From positions 1 through 64,000 of the forward strand of contig RXJQ01000031.1 of NCBI GenBank assembly GCA_003963115.1: DNA of 64,000 bases, written 5' to 3'. A program made the position numbers and the translations under genes. This DNA is from Burkholderiales bacterium. GTDB taxonomy: Bacteria; Pseudomonadota; Gammaproteobacteria; Burkholderiales; Burkholderiaceae_C. The notes under the pieces are model-generated. The model ran no database searches. It saw only the letters and a list, made by a program, of their open reading frames with translations, and was not told the origin of the DNA. Position 1 is the stretch's first letter; the number at the start of each line of letters is the position of its first letter. This document shows positions 7,763-20,083 of the stretch, in pieces.

Positions 7763-8587
7763 ATGAGCCAAGCTCAACAAGACACCGCCTTGTTCGTCCA
7801 CTCCACGGGCATGGGCCCTTTCATGTGGAAGCGCCTGATGGCCACCGTGCCCGAAGGCATGCGCAGCCTGGCCGTCGTCAACCGTGGCTATGCGCCTGAC
7901 GACCTGATGCCAGCCGGCACGCCCTTCACCATGGACATGGACCTGGCGCACATCCGCCAGCAGATCCCCTCGGACACCAGCGGCCTGCATCTCGTGGCCC
8001 ACTCCTATGGCGGCCTGCTGGCGCTGCTGCTGACGCTCGACCGAGATCTGCCCATCAAGTCGCTGTGGCTGTACGAGCCGGTGATGTTCGGCTCACTGCG
8101 CAAGGTACAGGACGAGCTGGATGGCGAACTCGGCGTCGAGATGCGCACCATGTATGGCGAAGGCAGCGTCTTCACCAAGGCAGAGCACGGCGGCACCGAC
8201 GAATGGCTGGAAGCCTTCATCAATTACTGGAACGGCCCCGGTGCCTGGTCTCTCATGCCCGACAAGGTCAAGGCCCCCATGCGCGCCTTCGGCTGGAAGA
8301 TGTCGCAGGAGGTCAACCTGATCGGCAGCCTGCCCCGTGCCTTCGAAGACTTCCGCGTCGATGTGCCCCTGACCCTGGTGCACGGCGAGCGCACCCGCCT
8401 GCCGGCCCTGGAGATGACACGCCGCCTGGCTCGCGTAAACAGTCATGCGCTGGTGGAGACCCTGCCTGGGCTGGGCCACATGTCCGTGGTCACCGATGCC
8501 GATCGCGTCGCGCCCAATCTGCAGGCGCACTGGCAGCGGATCACTCAAGCTGCGTCGACTGCGGTGCCTCAGGCCCTGCGGGCTTGA
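7763..8587 (+). CDS. Alpha/beta hydrolase
   Basis: The product is 274 residues long. The nucleophile elbow reads LVAHSYGGLLALLL, where the serine in HSYGG matches GxSxG-like contexts. A late acidic residue (DVPLTLVHGERT region) and the histidine in LPGLGHMSVV could complete a Ser-Asp-His triad. There is no signal peptide, so it is cytoplasmic. The substrate is not evident. GGAG precedes the ATG by about 7 bases. Its 3' end overlaps the convergent metallopeptidase gene by 47 bases. It is probably controlled by the divergent HxlR regulator. Confidence 0.87.
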   Translation: MSQAQQDTALFVHSTGMGPFMWKRLMATVPEGMRSLAVVNRGYAPDDLMPAGTPFTMDMDLAHIRQQIPSDTSGLHLVAHSYGGLLALLLTLDRDLPIKSLWLYEPVMFGSLRKVQDELDGELGVEMRTMYGEGSVFTKAEHGGTDEWLEAFINYWNGPGAWSLMPDKVKAPMRAFGWKMSQEVNLIGSLPRAFEDFRVDVPLTLVHGERTRLPALEMTRRLARVNSHALVETLPGLGHMSVVTDADRVAPNLQAHWQRITQAASTAVPQALRA

Positions 8588-9191
8588 CGTCATTGAGCCT
8601 GGCCAGATCCTGCGCCACGAGATGGAGGCGCAGGTCGAACTCGTACTGGTGGTAGTGGGGTTCCATGTGCAGGCACAGCTGGTAGAAGGCCTTGTCATGG
8701 GCCTTCTCTTTCAAGTGGGCCAGCTCATGCACGGCGATCATGCGCAGGAACTCGGGCGCCGTGTCCTTGAACAGGCTGGCCACGCGGATCTCGCGCTTGG
8801 CCTTGAGCTTGCCGCCCTGCACGCGTGACACGGCCGTGTGCGTGCCCAGCGCCTGCGTGATGACCTTGAGCTTGTTGTCATAGGCCACCTTGCTGATCTG
8901 GTCGGCATGGCGCATGTGGCGCGCCTTGAGGTCCATCACGTACTCGTACAAGGCCGAGTCCGACTGGATGCTGTGCCGATCCGGATAGCGGCGTGCCAGC
9001 GTCTCGGCCAGCGTGCCCTCGACGATGAGCTTTTGCACCTGTTGCAGCAAGTGCGGCGGGTAGCCCGTGAGGTAACGCAGATGCGACGGCGCGCTGCGGA
9101 TGACGGGCACCAGCGTGGTCACGCCAGGCCGGGCACCACCGCCATCATGGTGCGCATCAGGGCGCGCATCAGGGCGCGATCTGTTCGGCAT
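8541..9191 (-). CDS. YgjP-like M48-type metallopeptidase (DUF45)
   Basis: The zinc motif is HELAHLKEKAHDKAFY, that is HExxH plus a third histidine, preceded by RVQGGKLKAKREIRVASLFK. Both are typical of the YgjP/DUF45 group. The product is 216 residues from the ATG at 9191. A GTG at 9122 would give 193 residues and fits the usual family length better, so the start is uncertain. The gene directly follows sbcB: the ATG start overlaps it by 23 bases. Its 3' end overlaps the convergent hydrolase gene by 47 bases. The cellular substrate is unknown. Confidence 0.85.
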   Translation of the reverse strand: MPNRSRPDARPDAHHDGGGARPGVTTLVPVIRSAPSHLRYLTGYPPHLLQQVQKLIVEGTLAETLARRYPDRHSIQSDSALYEYVMDLKARHMRHADQISKVAYDNKLKVITQALGTHTAVSRVQGGKLKAKREIRVASLFKDTAPEFLRMIAVHELAHLKEKAHDKAFYQLCLHMEPHYHQYEFDLRLHLVAQDLARLNDVKPAGPEAPQSTQLE

Positions 9192-10623
9192 AGTCGTACA
9201 GCGCCCCCAGAATGTCCTGGCCACGCTCATCGTCTTCTGGCAAGGTTTCGCTCAAGGCATCGATGCGCTCGAAGAAGGCCGACAGCGACAAGCCACCACC
9301 CTGCCCCTCGTGCAAGCGCGCCACGCGCAACTCATGCCAGCGCGCCTGCTCAGCCTCGCTCAAGGTGTCGGGGAAGTTGCGGGCACGGTAGCGGAACAGC
9401 AGTTCCTCCAGCCGCTCGTCCACGAAACCCGGCGTGCGCTCGGCCAGTTGCTGCGGCGACAGGCCGCGCAGGCGTTGCAGCACGCGGCGGTCCTCGTTGC
9501 CCACGAAGCCACCGTAGAGGTCTTCGTCCACATCGGCGGGTTCACGCTTGTCGTCGCGCGCGTACAGCTCGGCCCAGATGCCATCCATGCTGGCCGCACG
9601 CTCGGCCGCGAGCTCGGCATGTGCGGCTGCCTGCTCCAGGTTCAAGCCCCACTTGGCGATCAAGGCCGGGCTCAGGATCTTGAGGTTGCCGATCACGATG
9701 GGTGACTTGTTGATGTGCACGCTCTTGACGGGCAGGCGCGTCACGCCTTCGGGCAGATCAGCCGTCTTGGTGAACAGGCGCAGGCGGATGTCGGCAGCGC
9801 TCAGCGCAAACAGCTCGGCGGGATCATGGGCCAGGTCCCATACCAGGATCTCGTTCTTGTTCGATGGATGCTGCGCCAGCGGGTAGACCAGGGCCATGCA
9901 GCCTCGCTCGGGGCCGAACATGCCGGAGATGTGCAAAAAGGGCCGCCACGATGAACGCGGCTTGTCCAGGCCAGCCTCGGCCAGCACAGCATCTTTCTTG
10001 CGCAGCTTCAGGCAAAAGTCCCACAGCTTGGGCTGGGCCTGCTTGATCAAACGAGCCAGGCCAATGGTGGCGCGCACGTCAGACAAGGCATCGTGCGCGG
10101 CCTCGTGGCTCAGGCCATTGGCGGCCGTCAGGTGCTCCAGCTTGAAGGACGGGCGCCCATCTTCATGTGAAGGCCAGTTGATGCCCTCGGGGCGCAAGGC
10201 CCAGGTACAGCGCACCACGTCGAGCAAGTCCCAGCGGCCACAGCCGTTCTGCCATTCGCGGGCATAGGGGTCGATCAGGTTGCGCCAGAAGAGATGGCGC
10301 GTGACCTCGTCGTCGAAGCGGATGGTGTTGTAGCCCACGCCGACCGTGCCCGGCAGCGCCAGCTCGCGCTCGATGGCATCGGCAAAGCGGTACTCGGGCA
10401 CACCGCGCTCCAGGCAGGTCTGCGGCAGGATGCCCGTGAGCAGGCAGGACTCCGGATCCGGCAGCGAGTCGGGCGCAGGCTGGCAATACTGCATCAGCGG
10501 CTGCCCGATCTCGTTGAGATCCGCATCGGTGCGGATGCCGGCGAACTGCGAGGGCCGGTCACGGCGCGGCACGCGGCCGAAGGTTTCGTAGTCGTGCCAG
10601 TAGAAGGTGAAATCTTGGCTCAT
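9169..10623 (-). CDS. sbcB: Exodeoxyribonuclease I
   Basis: This 484-residue 3'-5' single-strand DNA exonuclease acts in recombination and mismatch repair. The DEDDh nuclease core is visible: HDYETFG near the start (Asp11, Glu13), GVGYNTIRFDDEVTR, and HDALSDVRATIGLARL. The exonuclease I C-terminal domain follows (KSVHINKSPIVIGNLKIL, then the helical tail with FRYRARNFPDTLSEAEQ). The length matches E. coli SbcB. The gene lies just downstream of a minus-strand terminator for the ketosynthase gene and upstream of the overlapping metallopeptidase gene. Confidence 0.95.
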   Translation of the reverse strand: MSQDFTFYWHDYETFGRVPRRDRPSQFAGIRTDADLNEIGQPLMQYCQPAPDSLPDPESCLLTGILPQTCLERGVPEYRFADAIERELALPGTVGVGYNTIRFDDEVTRHLFWRNLIDPYAREWQNGCGRWDLLDVVRCTWALRPEGINWPSHEDGRPSFKLEHLTAANGLSHEAAHDALSDVRATIGLARLIKQAQPKLWDFCLKLRKKDAVLAEAGLDKPRSSWRPFLHISGMFGPERGCMALVYPLAQHPSNKNEILVWDLAHDPAELFALSAADIRLRLFTKTADLPEGVTRLPVKSVHINKSPIVIGNLKILSPALIAKWGLNLEQAAAHAELAAERAASMDGIWAELYARDDKREPADVDEDLYGGFVGNEDRRVLQRLRGLSPQQLAERTPGFVDERLEELLFRYRARNFPDTLSEAEQARWHELRVARLHEGQGGGLSLSAFFERIDALSETLPEDDERGQDILGALYDYAEQIAP

Positions 10624-10632
10624 GATGGGGCA

Positions 10633-10663
10633 AGAAAAAAGCCCGCAGGTTCACCCGGCGGGC
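10633..10663 (-). terminator. Intrinsic terminator after the FabH-like gene
   Basis: On the minus strand the 6-bp stem GCCCGC/GCGGGC closes an 11-base loop and is followed by a run of six T residues. It lies about 97 bases after the ketosynthase stop and ends about 10 bases before the sbcB ATG, separating the two transcription units. Confidence 0.8.
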
Positions 10664-10759
10664 CATGGTCGGCCAATGGTCAATATAGGGTCGGGGTACG
10701 GGGATTGTGCCTGCGTGGCCACTCCGCCCGATGGGGGATCGCTCGGTCGCTCTGGGAGA

Positions 10760-11881
10760 TCAGCGCTTGCGCACCACCACGCTGCCCACCGAGTAGCCCG
10801 CGCCAAAGGAGCAGATCACGCCCAGCTCGCCCGGCCTCATGTCGCCATGGTGCAGGTGAAAGGCGATGATGGAGCCAGCCGACGAGGTGTTGGCATACTC
10901 GTCCAGGATCAACGGCGCAACCTCGGGGGTGACCTCGCCACCGATGAGCTTCTTGACGATCAACTGGTTCATCGACAGATTGGCCTGGTGCAGCCAGAAG
11001 CGGCGCACATCGGAGGGCTGGACGCTCAGCGTCTGCAGTTGCGACTCGATGTGGGCCGAGGCGATGGGCACGACTTCCTTGAACACCTTGCGGCCTTCCT
11101 GGCGGAAGGTCTTGTCGCGGGCCTTGGGGTCGCTGTCTTCGCTGCGGTTGAGGTAGCCGAAGTTGTTGCGGATGTTGTTGGAGAACTGCGTGGCCAGTTG
11201 CGAGCCCAGCACGTCCCACTGGTCGGCCGAGGTGGCGGTGTCGGCGCGCTCGATCACGGTGGCCGTGGCCACGTCACCGAAGATGAAATGGCAGTCGCGG
11301 TCCTTCCATTCCTGGTGGCCGGAGGTGATCTCGGGATTGACCACCAGCACGCACTTGGCCGAGCCGGACTTGACCGCGTTTACCGCCTGCTCCAGGCCGA
11401 AGGTCGCAGCCGAGCAGGCCACGTTCATGTCGAAGGCATAGCCCTTGGCGCCAATGGCGTTCTGGATCTCGATGGCGATGGCCGGATAGGCGCGCTGCAG
11501 GTTGGAGCAGGCACAGATCACGCCGTCGACGTCGGCACCGGTCTTGCCGGCTGCGGCCAGGGCCTTCTTGGCGGCCTCCACGCCGATCTCGGCCAGCATG
11601 GACAGCTCGTCATCAGTGCGTGATTGCAAGCGCGGGTACATGCGCTTGGGGTCCAGGATGCCGGACTTCTCCATCACGTAGCGCTGCTTGATGCCCGAGG
11701 CCTTCTCGATGAACTCCACGCTGGAGGGAGCCAGCGCCGTCAAGGTGCCCGCTTCGATCTCGCTGGCGTGCTCGGTGTTGTAGTGGTCAACGTAGGCGTT
11801 GAACGATTCCACCAGCTCAGCGTTGGTGATGGTATGGGGCGGCTGGTACAGCCCAGTACCGCTGATGACGACTGCAGTCAT
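10760..11881 (-). CDS. Beta-ketoacyl-ACP synthase III, long FabH-like form
   Basis: This 373-residue thiolase-fold condensing enzyme has the full Cys-His-Asn triad: Cys156 in [10 protein letters not shown], His298 in [10 protein letters not shown] and Asn331 in EYANTSSAG. It is about 55 residues longer than E. coli FabH. The extra length lies mainly in an N-terminal insert ([19 protein letters not shown]) before [11 protein letters not shown]. This points to a FabH paralogue with a larger or different acyl substrate, not the housekeeping enzyme. No fab genes adjoin it. The ATG at 11881 gives the usual N-terminus, [15 protein letters not shown]. Confidence 0.88.
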   Translation of the reverse strand: MTAVVISGTGLYQPPHTITNAELVESFNAYVDHYNTEHASEIEAGTLTALAPSSVEFIEKASGIKQRYVMEKSGILDPKRMYPRLQSRTDDELSMLAEIGVEAAKKALAAAGKTGADVDGVICACSNLQRAYPAIAIEIQNAIGAKGYAFDMNVACSAATFGLEQAVNAVKSGSAKCVLVVNPEITSGHQEWKDRDCHFIFGDVATATVIERADTATSADQWDVLGSQLATQFSNNIRNNFGYLNRSEDSDPKARDKTFRQEGRKVFKEVVPIASAHIESQLQTLSVQPSDVRRFWLHQANLSMNQLIVKKLIGGEVTPEVAPLILDEYANTSSAGSIIAFHLHHGDMRPGELGVICSFGAGYSVGSVVVRKR

Positions 11882-12152
11882 GGCATCGGGTCTCTGACGA
11901 AAAGCGGAGATTTTGCCACGATGGGCCTGGCCACCCATCACCCCAGGATCTTCGGACAAGGCAAAGAGGCCGATCGGCTCATGCACTTTGTGGTCAAAGC
12001 ACGCCAGCTTGTCTTAAATCGTGGCGCGGGGGCATTCCGCGTTGCCCGTCGGGGGCTCGGTCTGATAGAAAGTCATGAGCAGATTGCGCCAAGCGATCGG
12101 CGCGGAGCCCAGTAGTTCGGTCACCAAGGGCTCGACGAACTGGAGCACCCCC

Positions 12153-15100
12153 ATGGATCAGGAATTTCCGACAGCGGCATCGGACATTGGTTGGCTTCGG
12201 CGCAAGCTCTCGTGGGCCGCGCTGATCTGGACGGGGCTGGTGATCCTCACGGCGGTGTGGGCCCTCCAGTTCCGCATCCAGGGCTTCCGGCACGATGCGG
12301 TCAGCAGCAGCAACGCGCGCCTGAGCAGCCTGCAAGACAACATCGAGAGCCACTTTCGCTCACTGGCCGCGCTCGGGCAGGTGCTGGCCCGCCAGCCCAG
12401 CCTCATCGAGTTCATGCGGCTGGACCTCGCCCCTGACCCGGATCGCAAGGGCCCGATCGAACCCGACAAGCTGGGCGATGAACTGACTCGGCGCTCTGAA
12501 GTCCAGAAGATGAGCCACCAGCTGGATGGCATCGTCCGCGACTTCCAGATCAGGCAGATGTACATGCAAAATGCCTACGGCACCTCCGTGGCAGACAGCA
12601 GCTACCTGGACAGGACCTTCTCCACCCTCGGCCACAATTTCAGGACCCGGGAGTACTTCACCGGCGCGATGGAATCGGGCGCGGGATTCCAATTCGTGAT
12701 GGGCCGTGTCAGCCACAAGCCGGGCTTCAACTTCTCTGCCCGCATTGACGACGGGCCGCGCGCGCTGGGCATCCTGATCCTCAAGACCGACCCGGCCACG
12801 ATGGCGAGGCTCTTTACGGACACCACGGGCCGCCAGCTCAATGTCGTCGACAGCAATGGCGTGGTCGTGGCGGGCAACTCGCCGGACTTGCTGATTCGCC
12901 AGATCCCTGAAGGCCCTTCGCTGGCAGGCCGGGAAAAGGTGCTGATGGGCGCCTACATCGACATGCCCAAGCGGCTGGACTGGCCTTTGCTGAACATCAG
13001 GGTGGATGGCGCCGATCTGCGCGGCGTGGAGATAGACCGCCAACGCTATCTGAGCCTCACGCGCCAGCTCAATGACTATCCCTACACCTTGTGGGCACTC
13101 ATTCCGCTTGCACCTGAAAGCGACCTGCTGCTGTCCACGGTCTTGAGCGCAACGGCAATCACCTTGCTGGGCTGGCTGGTGATCTGGGCCTACTTCAAAC
13201 GCATGGAGCGTGAATGCGCGGTCGAGCAGGTCCGCCGCGAAACCCTGGACATGACGCGCGCCCTGCCGCTGACCTTGTTCCGCTACCGCGTCTCGCCAAA
13301 CGGCCAGGGCCGCTTTGCCTACATCGGCCCAGGTGTGCGCCAGCTCTTTGGCGTGGACGAAGGCACCCTGGCATCCACGCCTTCTTCCTCCTCGGCCATA
13401 TGGGGGCCGCCAGGACAAGCCGAGAACCATCCGCCCACCCAGCCCATCGAGTTCGCCGTGGAGCAACCGCATGCGCACTGGATCAGCGTCAACAGCGCGG
13501 TTGCCAGCACGCCCGATGGCGGCAAGGTCTACGACGGCTACTGGCTTGATGTCACCGCCAGACGCCAGGCCGAACAGCGCTTTGAGGCCGTCTTCACACA
13601 TGCCTCATCGGCCTTCATCTTCTTCCACCGCGAGCGTGGCATGCTGCGCTGCAACGCCGCTACGCTCAAGCTCTTCGGCGCCGAGCGCTTCGATGACATC
13701 AAAGGCTTGCTCCCGTGGCTGGCGCCACTGTCGCTGCCCAAACAGCCCAATGGCGAGTCCAGCAAGGAACTGGCCGAGCACCTGCTGGACACCTACCAGG
13801 ACGGCGGCCAGCCCGGCCGCATCGAGTGGCGGCTGTGCCGGCTGGATGGTCAGACCTTCGACGCCGAAGTGATGCTCTTGTGGCTGGGCCACCAGGACGA
13901 CGACCTCTACTTCGCCATCGTCGACGACGTGACCGCGCGCAAGAAGACCGAAGAGGCCCTGCGCGCCGCCAGCAAAGCCGCGCAGGAAACAACGAGTGCC
14001 AAGTCGGCCTTCCTGGCCAACATGAGCCACGAGATCCGCACACCGATGAACGCCATCATCGGCATGACCCATCTCGCGCTGGACGATGCCCCGCCCGACA
14101 AATTGCGCCAATACGTGCTCAAGGCCCACCAGGCGGCCAACAACCTGCTGCAGATCATCAACGACGTGCTGGACATGTCCAAGATCGAGGCCGGCCACCT
14201 GGAACTGGAGGCCATCGACTTCTCGCTGCAAGAGGTGCTGGATCAGGCTGCGGACGTTCTCGGGCTGCCCGCTGAGCGCAAGGGCCTGGAGCTGCTGTTC
14301 ACCGCCCCGCCCGATCTGCCAGCGCACCTGCTGGGCGACCCGACGCGCCTGCGGCAGATCCTGGTCAATCTGGGCTCCAACGCCATCAAGTTCACCGACC
14401 AGGGCAGCGTCACCATCGGCCTGGAGATCCAGCACCGCAACAAGCAGGACGTCGTGCTGCATGGCTGGGTCAAGGACACCGGCATGGGCATGAGCCCCGA
14501 CCAGCAGGGCAAGCTCTTCCAGCCTTTCAGCCAGGTCGACGTGTCCACCACGCGCCGGTTTGGCGGCACGGGGCTGGGCCTGACCATTTCCAAGCAGTTG
14601 ACCGAACGCATGGGCGGGCGCATGTGGGTCGAGAGCACGCTCAACCAGGGCTCGAACTTCCACTTCACCGTGCGCATGAGCCTGCCCGATCACCATGCCC
14701 CCATGGCCATGCTCAGCAAGGACTGGGCAGGCAAGCATGTGCTGCTGGTCGATGACAACGCCGATGCCCGTCAGGTGCTGGGCCAGATGACAGCCCAACT
14801 GGGGCTGGATGTGGACCTCGCCGGCGACGGCCAGGAAGCCCTGGACATCGTCCACCAGGCCGACACGCCCTATGACTGGATCCTGTTGGACTGGAAGATG
14901 CCGGGCATGGACGGCGTGACATGCGCTCGTGCCATCCACGAACTGGCGCAGCAACGCTTTCCTGACCACATCCCCTGCATCCTGCTGGTCACGGCATTCA
15001 ACCGCGCCGATGCCCTCAAGGCGGCTCAGGACGTTCCCCTGGCCGACGTGCTCACCAAGCCGGTCACGCCCTCCACGCTGTTTGACAGCCTCAACCGGGC

Positions 15101-15581
15101 TCAAACCGGCCGAGGCCAGTTTGCCGTGCCCCAGCCGTTCACGAGCCCGGTGCCGTCCCTGTTGCCTGCCGCGAACCCCAGTCTGCGGGGCCTGCGCATC
15201 CTGCTGGTGGAAGACCAGCCGCTCAACCAGGAGCTGGCCAAGGAACTGCTGGAGCGCGTCGGCATGGAGGTCGTCATCGCCGAAGACGGCCGGCAAGCCC
15301 TCAGCAGGCTGGACGACAGCGCCCCGTTCGACTGTGTCCTCATGGACTGCCAGATGCCCCACATGGACGGCTACACCGCCACCGAGCGCATCCGACGCGA
15401 TGCCCGCTGGCAACACCTGCCCATCATCGCGATGACGGCCAGCGCGCTCGTCAGCGACCGTGAGCGCGCGCTGGCGGTGGGCATGAACGACCACGTGCCC
15501 AAGCCGCTCGATGTCCACCAGATGTACCAGGCCATTTCACGTTGGGTGCAGGTTGCGCGCCGGGCGAAGGTAGAATCATGA
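12153..15581 (+). CDS. Hybrid sensor histidine kinase with two receiver domains
   Basis: The product is 1142 residues long. A membrane segment (about 21-41) precedes a large periplasmic sensor region (about 42-325), with a second membrane segment near 330-350. One or two PAS-like domains follow (about 370-600). Next come HisKA with His626 in MSHEIRTPMNAIIGM, an HATPase domain ending in RRFGGTGLGLTISKQL, then receivers with phosphoacceptors Asp913 (LLDWKMPGMDG) and Asp1065 (MDCQMPHMDG). No HPt domain is present, so phosphotransfer would need a separate protein. GGAG lies 7 bases before this ATG; an upstream in-frame ATG at 12075 has no such site. The stop overlaps a Fur-box-like sequence. Confidence 0.9.
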   Translation: MDQEFPTAASDIGWLRRKLSWAALIWTGLVILTAVWALQFRIQGFRHDAVSSSNARLSSLQDNIESHFRSLAALGQVLARQPSLIEFMRLDLAPDPDRKGPIEPDKLGDELTRRSEVQKMSHQLDGIVRDFQIRQMYMQNAYGTSVADSSYLDRTFSTLGHNFRTREYFTGAMESGAGFQFVMGRVSHKPGFNFSARIDDGPRALGILILKTDPATMARLFTDTTGRQLNVVDSNGVVVAGNSPDLLIRQIPEGPSLAGREKVLMGAYIDMPKRLDWPLLNIRVDGADLRGVEIDRQRYLSLTRQLNDYPYTLWALIPLAPESDLLLSTVLSATAITLLGWLVIWAYFKRMERECAVEQVRRETLDMTRALPLTLFRYRVSPNGQGRFAYIGPGVRQLFGVDEGTLASTPSSSSAIWGPPGQAENHPPTQPIEFAVEQPHAHWISVNSAVASTPDGGKVYDGYWLDVTARRQAEQRFEAVFTHASSAFIFFHRERGMLRCNAATLKLFGAERFDDIKGLLPWLAPLSLPKQPNGESSKELAEHLLDTYQDGGQPGRIEWRLCRLDGQTFDAEVMLLWLGHQDDDLYFAIVDDVTARKKTEEALRAASKAAQETTSAKSAFLANMSHEIRTPMNAIIGMTHLALDDAPPDKLRQYVLKAHQAANNLLQIINDVLDMSKIEAGHLELEAIDFSLQEVLDQAADVLGLPAERKGLELLFTAPPDLPAHLLGDPTRLRQILVNLGSNAIKFTDQGSVTIGLEIQHRNKQDVVLHGWVKDTGMGMSPDQQGKLFQPFSQVDVSTTRRFGGTGLGLTISKQLTERMGGRMWVESTLNQGSNFHFTVRMSLPDHHAPMAMLSKDWAGKHVLLVDDNADARQVLGQMTAQLGLDVDLAGDGQEALDIVHQADTPYDWILLDWKMPGMDGVTCARAIHELAQQRFPDHIPCILLVTAFNRADALKAAQDVPLADVLTKPVTPSTLFDSLNRAQTGRGQFAVPQPFTSPVPSLLPAANPSLRGLRILLVEDQPLNQELAKELLERVGMEVVIAEDGRQALSRLDDSAPFDCVLMDCQMPHMDGYTATERIRRDARWQHLPIIAMTASALVSDRERALAVGMNDHVPKPLDVHQMYQAISRWVQVARRAKVES

Positions 15582-15596
15582 ATGCGAATCATTCTT
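15578..15596. promoter_or_regulatory. Fur box upstream of the PepSY/cytochrome b561 genes
   Basis: AATGCGAATCATT (15581-15593) matches the core AATGATAATCATT of the Fur consensus at 11 of 13 positions. It is embedded in the inverted repeat GAATG-N5-CATTC. It lies 19 bases before the PepSY-protein ATG and overlaps the stop codon of the upstream kinase gene. Iron-dependent repression of the two downstream genes is inferred. Confidence 0.65.
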
Positions 15597-15614
15597 GATC
15601 AAAAGTTCATCACC

Positions 15615-15887
15615 ATGAAAACCTCCTTTGCCCTGACGGCCCTTCTGGCCGCCGCGCTGCCCTTGTCTGCCTTGGCCAGCGCCGATTGCCCCGCCCACCC
15701 CAAATCCGAATGGATCAAGGATGTGGACGCCCGCGCCAAGTTGGAAGACCTGGGCTACAAGATCCGCAAGTTCAAGGTCGAAGGCCAGTGCTACGAGATC
15801 TACGGCTGGAACAAGGACGGCAAGAAGGTCGAGATCTACTTCGACACCAAGACACTGGAGATCGTCAAGGCCTACATCGAGAAATGA
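15615..15887 (+). CDS. Small exported PepSY-domain protein
   Basis: The product is 90 residues long. Residues 1-21 form a signal peptide ending in ALA. The rest is a single PepSY-like fold: EWIKDVDARAKLEDLGYKIRKFKVEGQCYEIYGWNKDG and then KKVEIYFDTKTLEIV. Two cysteines (in ADCPA and GQCYE) could pair in the periplasm. The stop overlaps the start of the cytochrome b561 gene (ATGA). Such pairs accompany iron or redox functions in Proteobacteria, and the Fur-box-like site fits that. The exact role is unknown. Confidence 0.87.
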   Translation: MKTSFALTALLAAALPLSALASADCPAHPKSEWIKDVDARAKLEDLGYKIRKFKVEGQCYEIYGWNKDGKKVEIYFDTKTLEIVKAYIEK

Positions 15888-16453
15888 AGGTGGGCCGACC
15901 ACGGGTCCGCATGGTGCCCGTCTGGAGCACGGCGGTGCGGATCAGCCACGCGCTGGTGGCGGCCATCGTCTTGTTCAACCTGTTCAACGAGACCGGCCCA
16001 CTGCACCGCTATATGGGCTATGCCTCCGCAGTGCTGGTGCTGCTGAGGCTGGCCTGGGGGCTGACACGCCCACGCACCGACACGGCCCACGTGCGGCTGC
16101 CCAGCTGGACGGCATTGAAGCGCCACGCGCAGGATTTGCTCCAGGCCAGGCGCAGCGGGCGGGTGCTTGAGCGCAGCCTCGGCCACAACCCGGCGGGCCT
16201 GTGCATGGCCTTGCTGATGTGGACACTGGTACTGGCATTGGGCCTCAGCGGCTGGCTCAGTCAGCTGGACGCCTTCTGGGGCGAGGACGGGCCCATTGAT
16301 GTGCACACCGCCCTGGCGCGCGTGCTCCAGGTCTGCATCGTGCTGCACTGGCTGGGCGTGCTGCTGATGAGCCTGCTCCAGCGCGAGAACCTGGTGGCGG
16401 CCATGATCAGGGGGGGCAAGCGCGCCAGCGACAAGGCCGGCGACCAGCCTTAA
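15884..16453 (+). CDS. Cytochrome b561-family membrane protein
   Basis: This 189-residue protein has four membrane segments. Histidines in or near helices that could ligate b-type heme are in VRISHALVAAIVLFNLF, PLHRYMGYASAVLVLLRLAWGL, DVHTALARVLQ and CIVLHWLGVLLMSLL. It matches the short prokaryotic cytochrome b561/YceJ-like group that shuttles electrons across the inner membrane. It is translationally coupled to the preceding PepSY gene. It converges on the pseudouridine synthase gene and overlaps it by 4 bases. Confidence 0.87.
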   Translation: MKVGRPRVRMVPVWSTAVRISHALVAAIVLFNLFNETGPLHRYMGYASAVLVLLRLAWGLTRPRTDTAHVRLPSWTALKRHAQDLLQARRSGRVLERSLGHNPAGLCMALLMWTLVLALGLSGWLSQLDAFWGEDGPIDVHTALARVLQVCIVLHWLGVLLMSLLQRENLVAAMIRGGKRASDKAGDQP

Positions 16454-17148
16454 AACGGTGCAGGGCTGCTCAAGCTCAGCATCTCACCCGACATGGGATG
16501 CGGCATGTCGATGCGGCAGGCGTGCAGCATCAGCCGCGGGTACGCCTGTTGCACGGTGGCATCGCCATACAAGGGGTCGCCGGCAATCGGGTGTCCCATG
16601 GCCAGCATGTGGACGCGCAGCTGGTGCGAACGGCCGGTGATGGGCTCCAGCTCGACACGGCTCAAGCCTCGATCGACATCACGAGCCAACACCCGGTAGC
16701 GCGTCAGCGAAGGCTTGCCACGCTCATGACAGACCATCTGCATGGGGCGACGCGGCCAGTCGGTGACGAGGGGCAGGTCCAACTCCCCCGCGTCTTCTTT
16801 CAACAGGCCGTGGACCAGCGCCACATAGCGCTTGCTCACGCGCCTGTCCTGAAACGCCATGCTCAAGGCACGTTGAATAGCCTCGCCGCGTGCCAGCACC
16901 AGCAGGCCCGATGTGGCCATGTCCAGCCGGTGAACGATCATGGCGTCTTCAAAGCGCAGGCAGACGCGGCTCACCATGCAGTCAGCACGCCCTTCGCCTC
17001 GACCAGGCACCGACAACAGGCCCGAAGGCTTGTTGACCACCACCATGGTGTCGTCACGGAAGACCACATCCAGCCCGGTATCGGGTGGTGGCAGGTAGTC
17101 CACATCGGGTGTCGCGGAAGGGATCGAAGAATGCGCAGGCGAGGACAT
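16450..17148 (-). CDS. RluA-family pseudouridine synthase
   Basis: The product is 232 residues long. The catalytic motif [15 protein letters not shown] carries Asp76, the family nucleophile. Other family marks are [14 protein letters not shown] near the N-terminus and [12 protein letters not shown] followed by [11 protein letters not shown]. There is no S4 domain. Size and motifs fit RluA itself (23S rRNA position 746 and tRNA position 32), but related paralogues cannot be excluded. The start at 17148 avoids a long unsupported N-terminal extension toward acnA. The gene diverges from acnA. Confidence 0.88.
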   Translation of the reverse strand: MSSPAHSSIPSATPDVDYLPPPDTGLDVVFRDDTMVVVNKPSGLLSVPGRGEGRADCMVSRVCLRFEDAMIVHRLDMATSGLLVLARGEAIQRALSMAFQDRRVSKRYVALVHGLLKEDAGELDLPLVTDWPRRPMQMVCHERGKPSLTRYRVLARDVDRGLSRVELEPITGRSHQLRVHMLAMGHPIAGDPLYGDATVQQAYPRLMLHACRIDMPHPMSGEMLSLSSPAPF

Positions 17149-17266
17149 CGTCGAGCAAGGTAAGGCGCGTGGTGGGGCCACTCCAGAAGTATTGTCCACC
17201 GCGCCTGCTTGCTGCCAAAATGAAGTTTTGTCTCTTCCACCAACCACCGCAGACGGAGATCCATCC

Positions 17267-20020
<2,754 letters not shown>

Positions 20021-20083
20021 CAAAGGCCCTTCGGCGCAGGTGATCTGATCAAGCGGCTCATCAAGGAGCTGGCCGCTTTCACA

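Noticed and set aside
13605-15518. A 637-codon minus-strand frame opposite the hybrid kinase
   Set aside because: It is an antisense shadow. All kinase and receiver motifs are on the plus strand.
15884-16449. Whether the cytochrome b561 gene is instead part of the pseudouridine synthase unit
   Set aside because: The genes converge and overlap by only 4 bases at their stops, so they cannot be co-transcribed.
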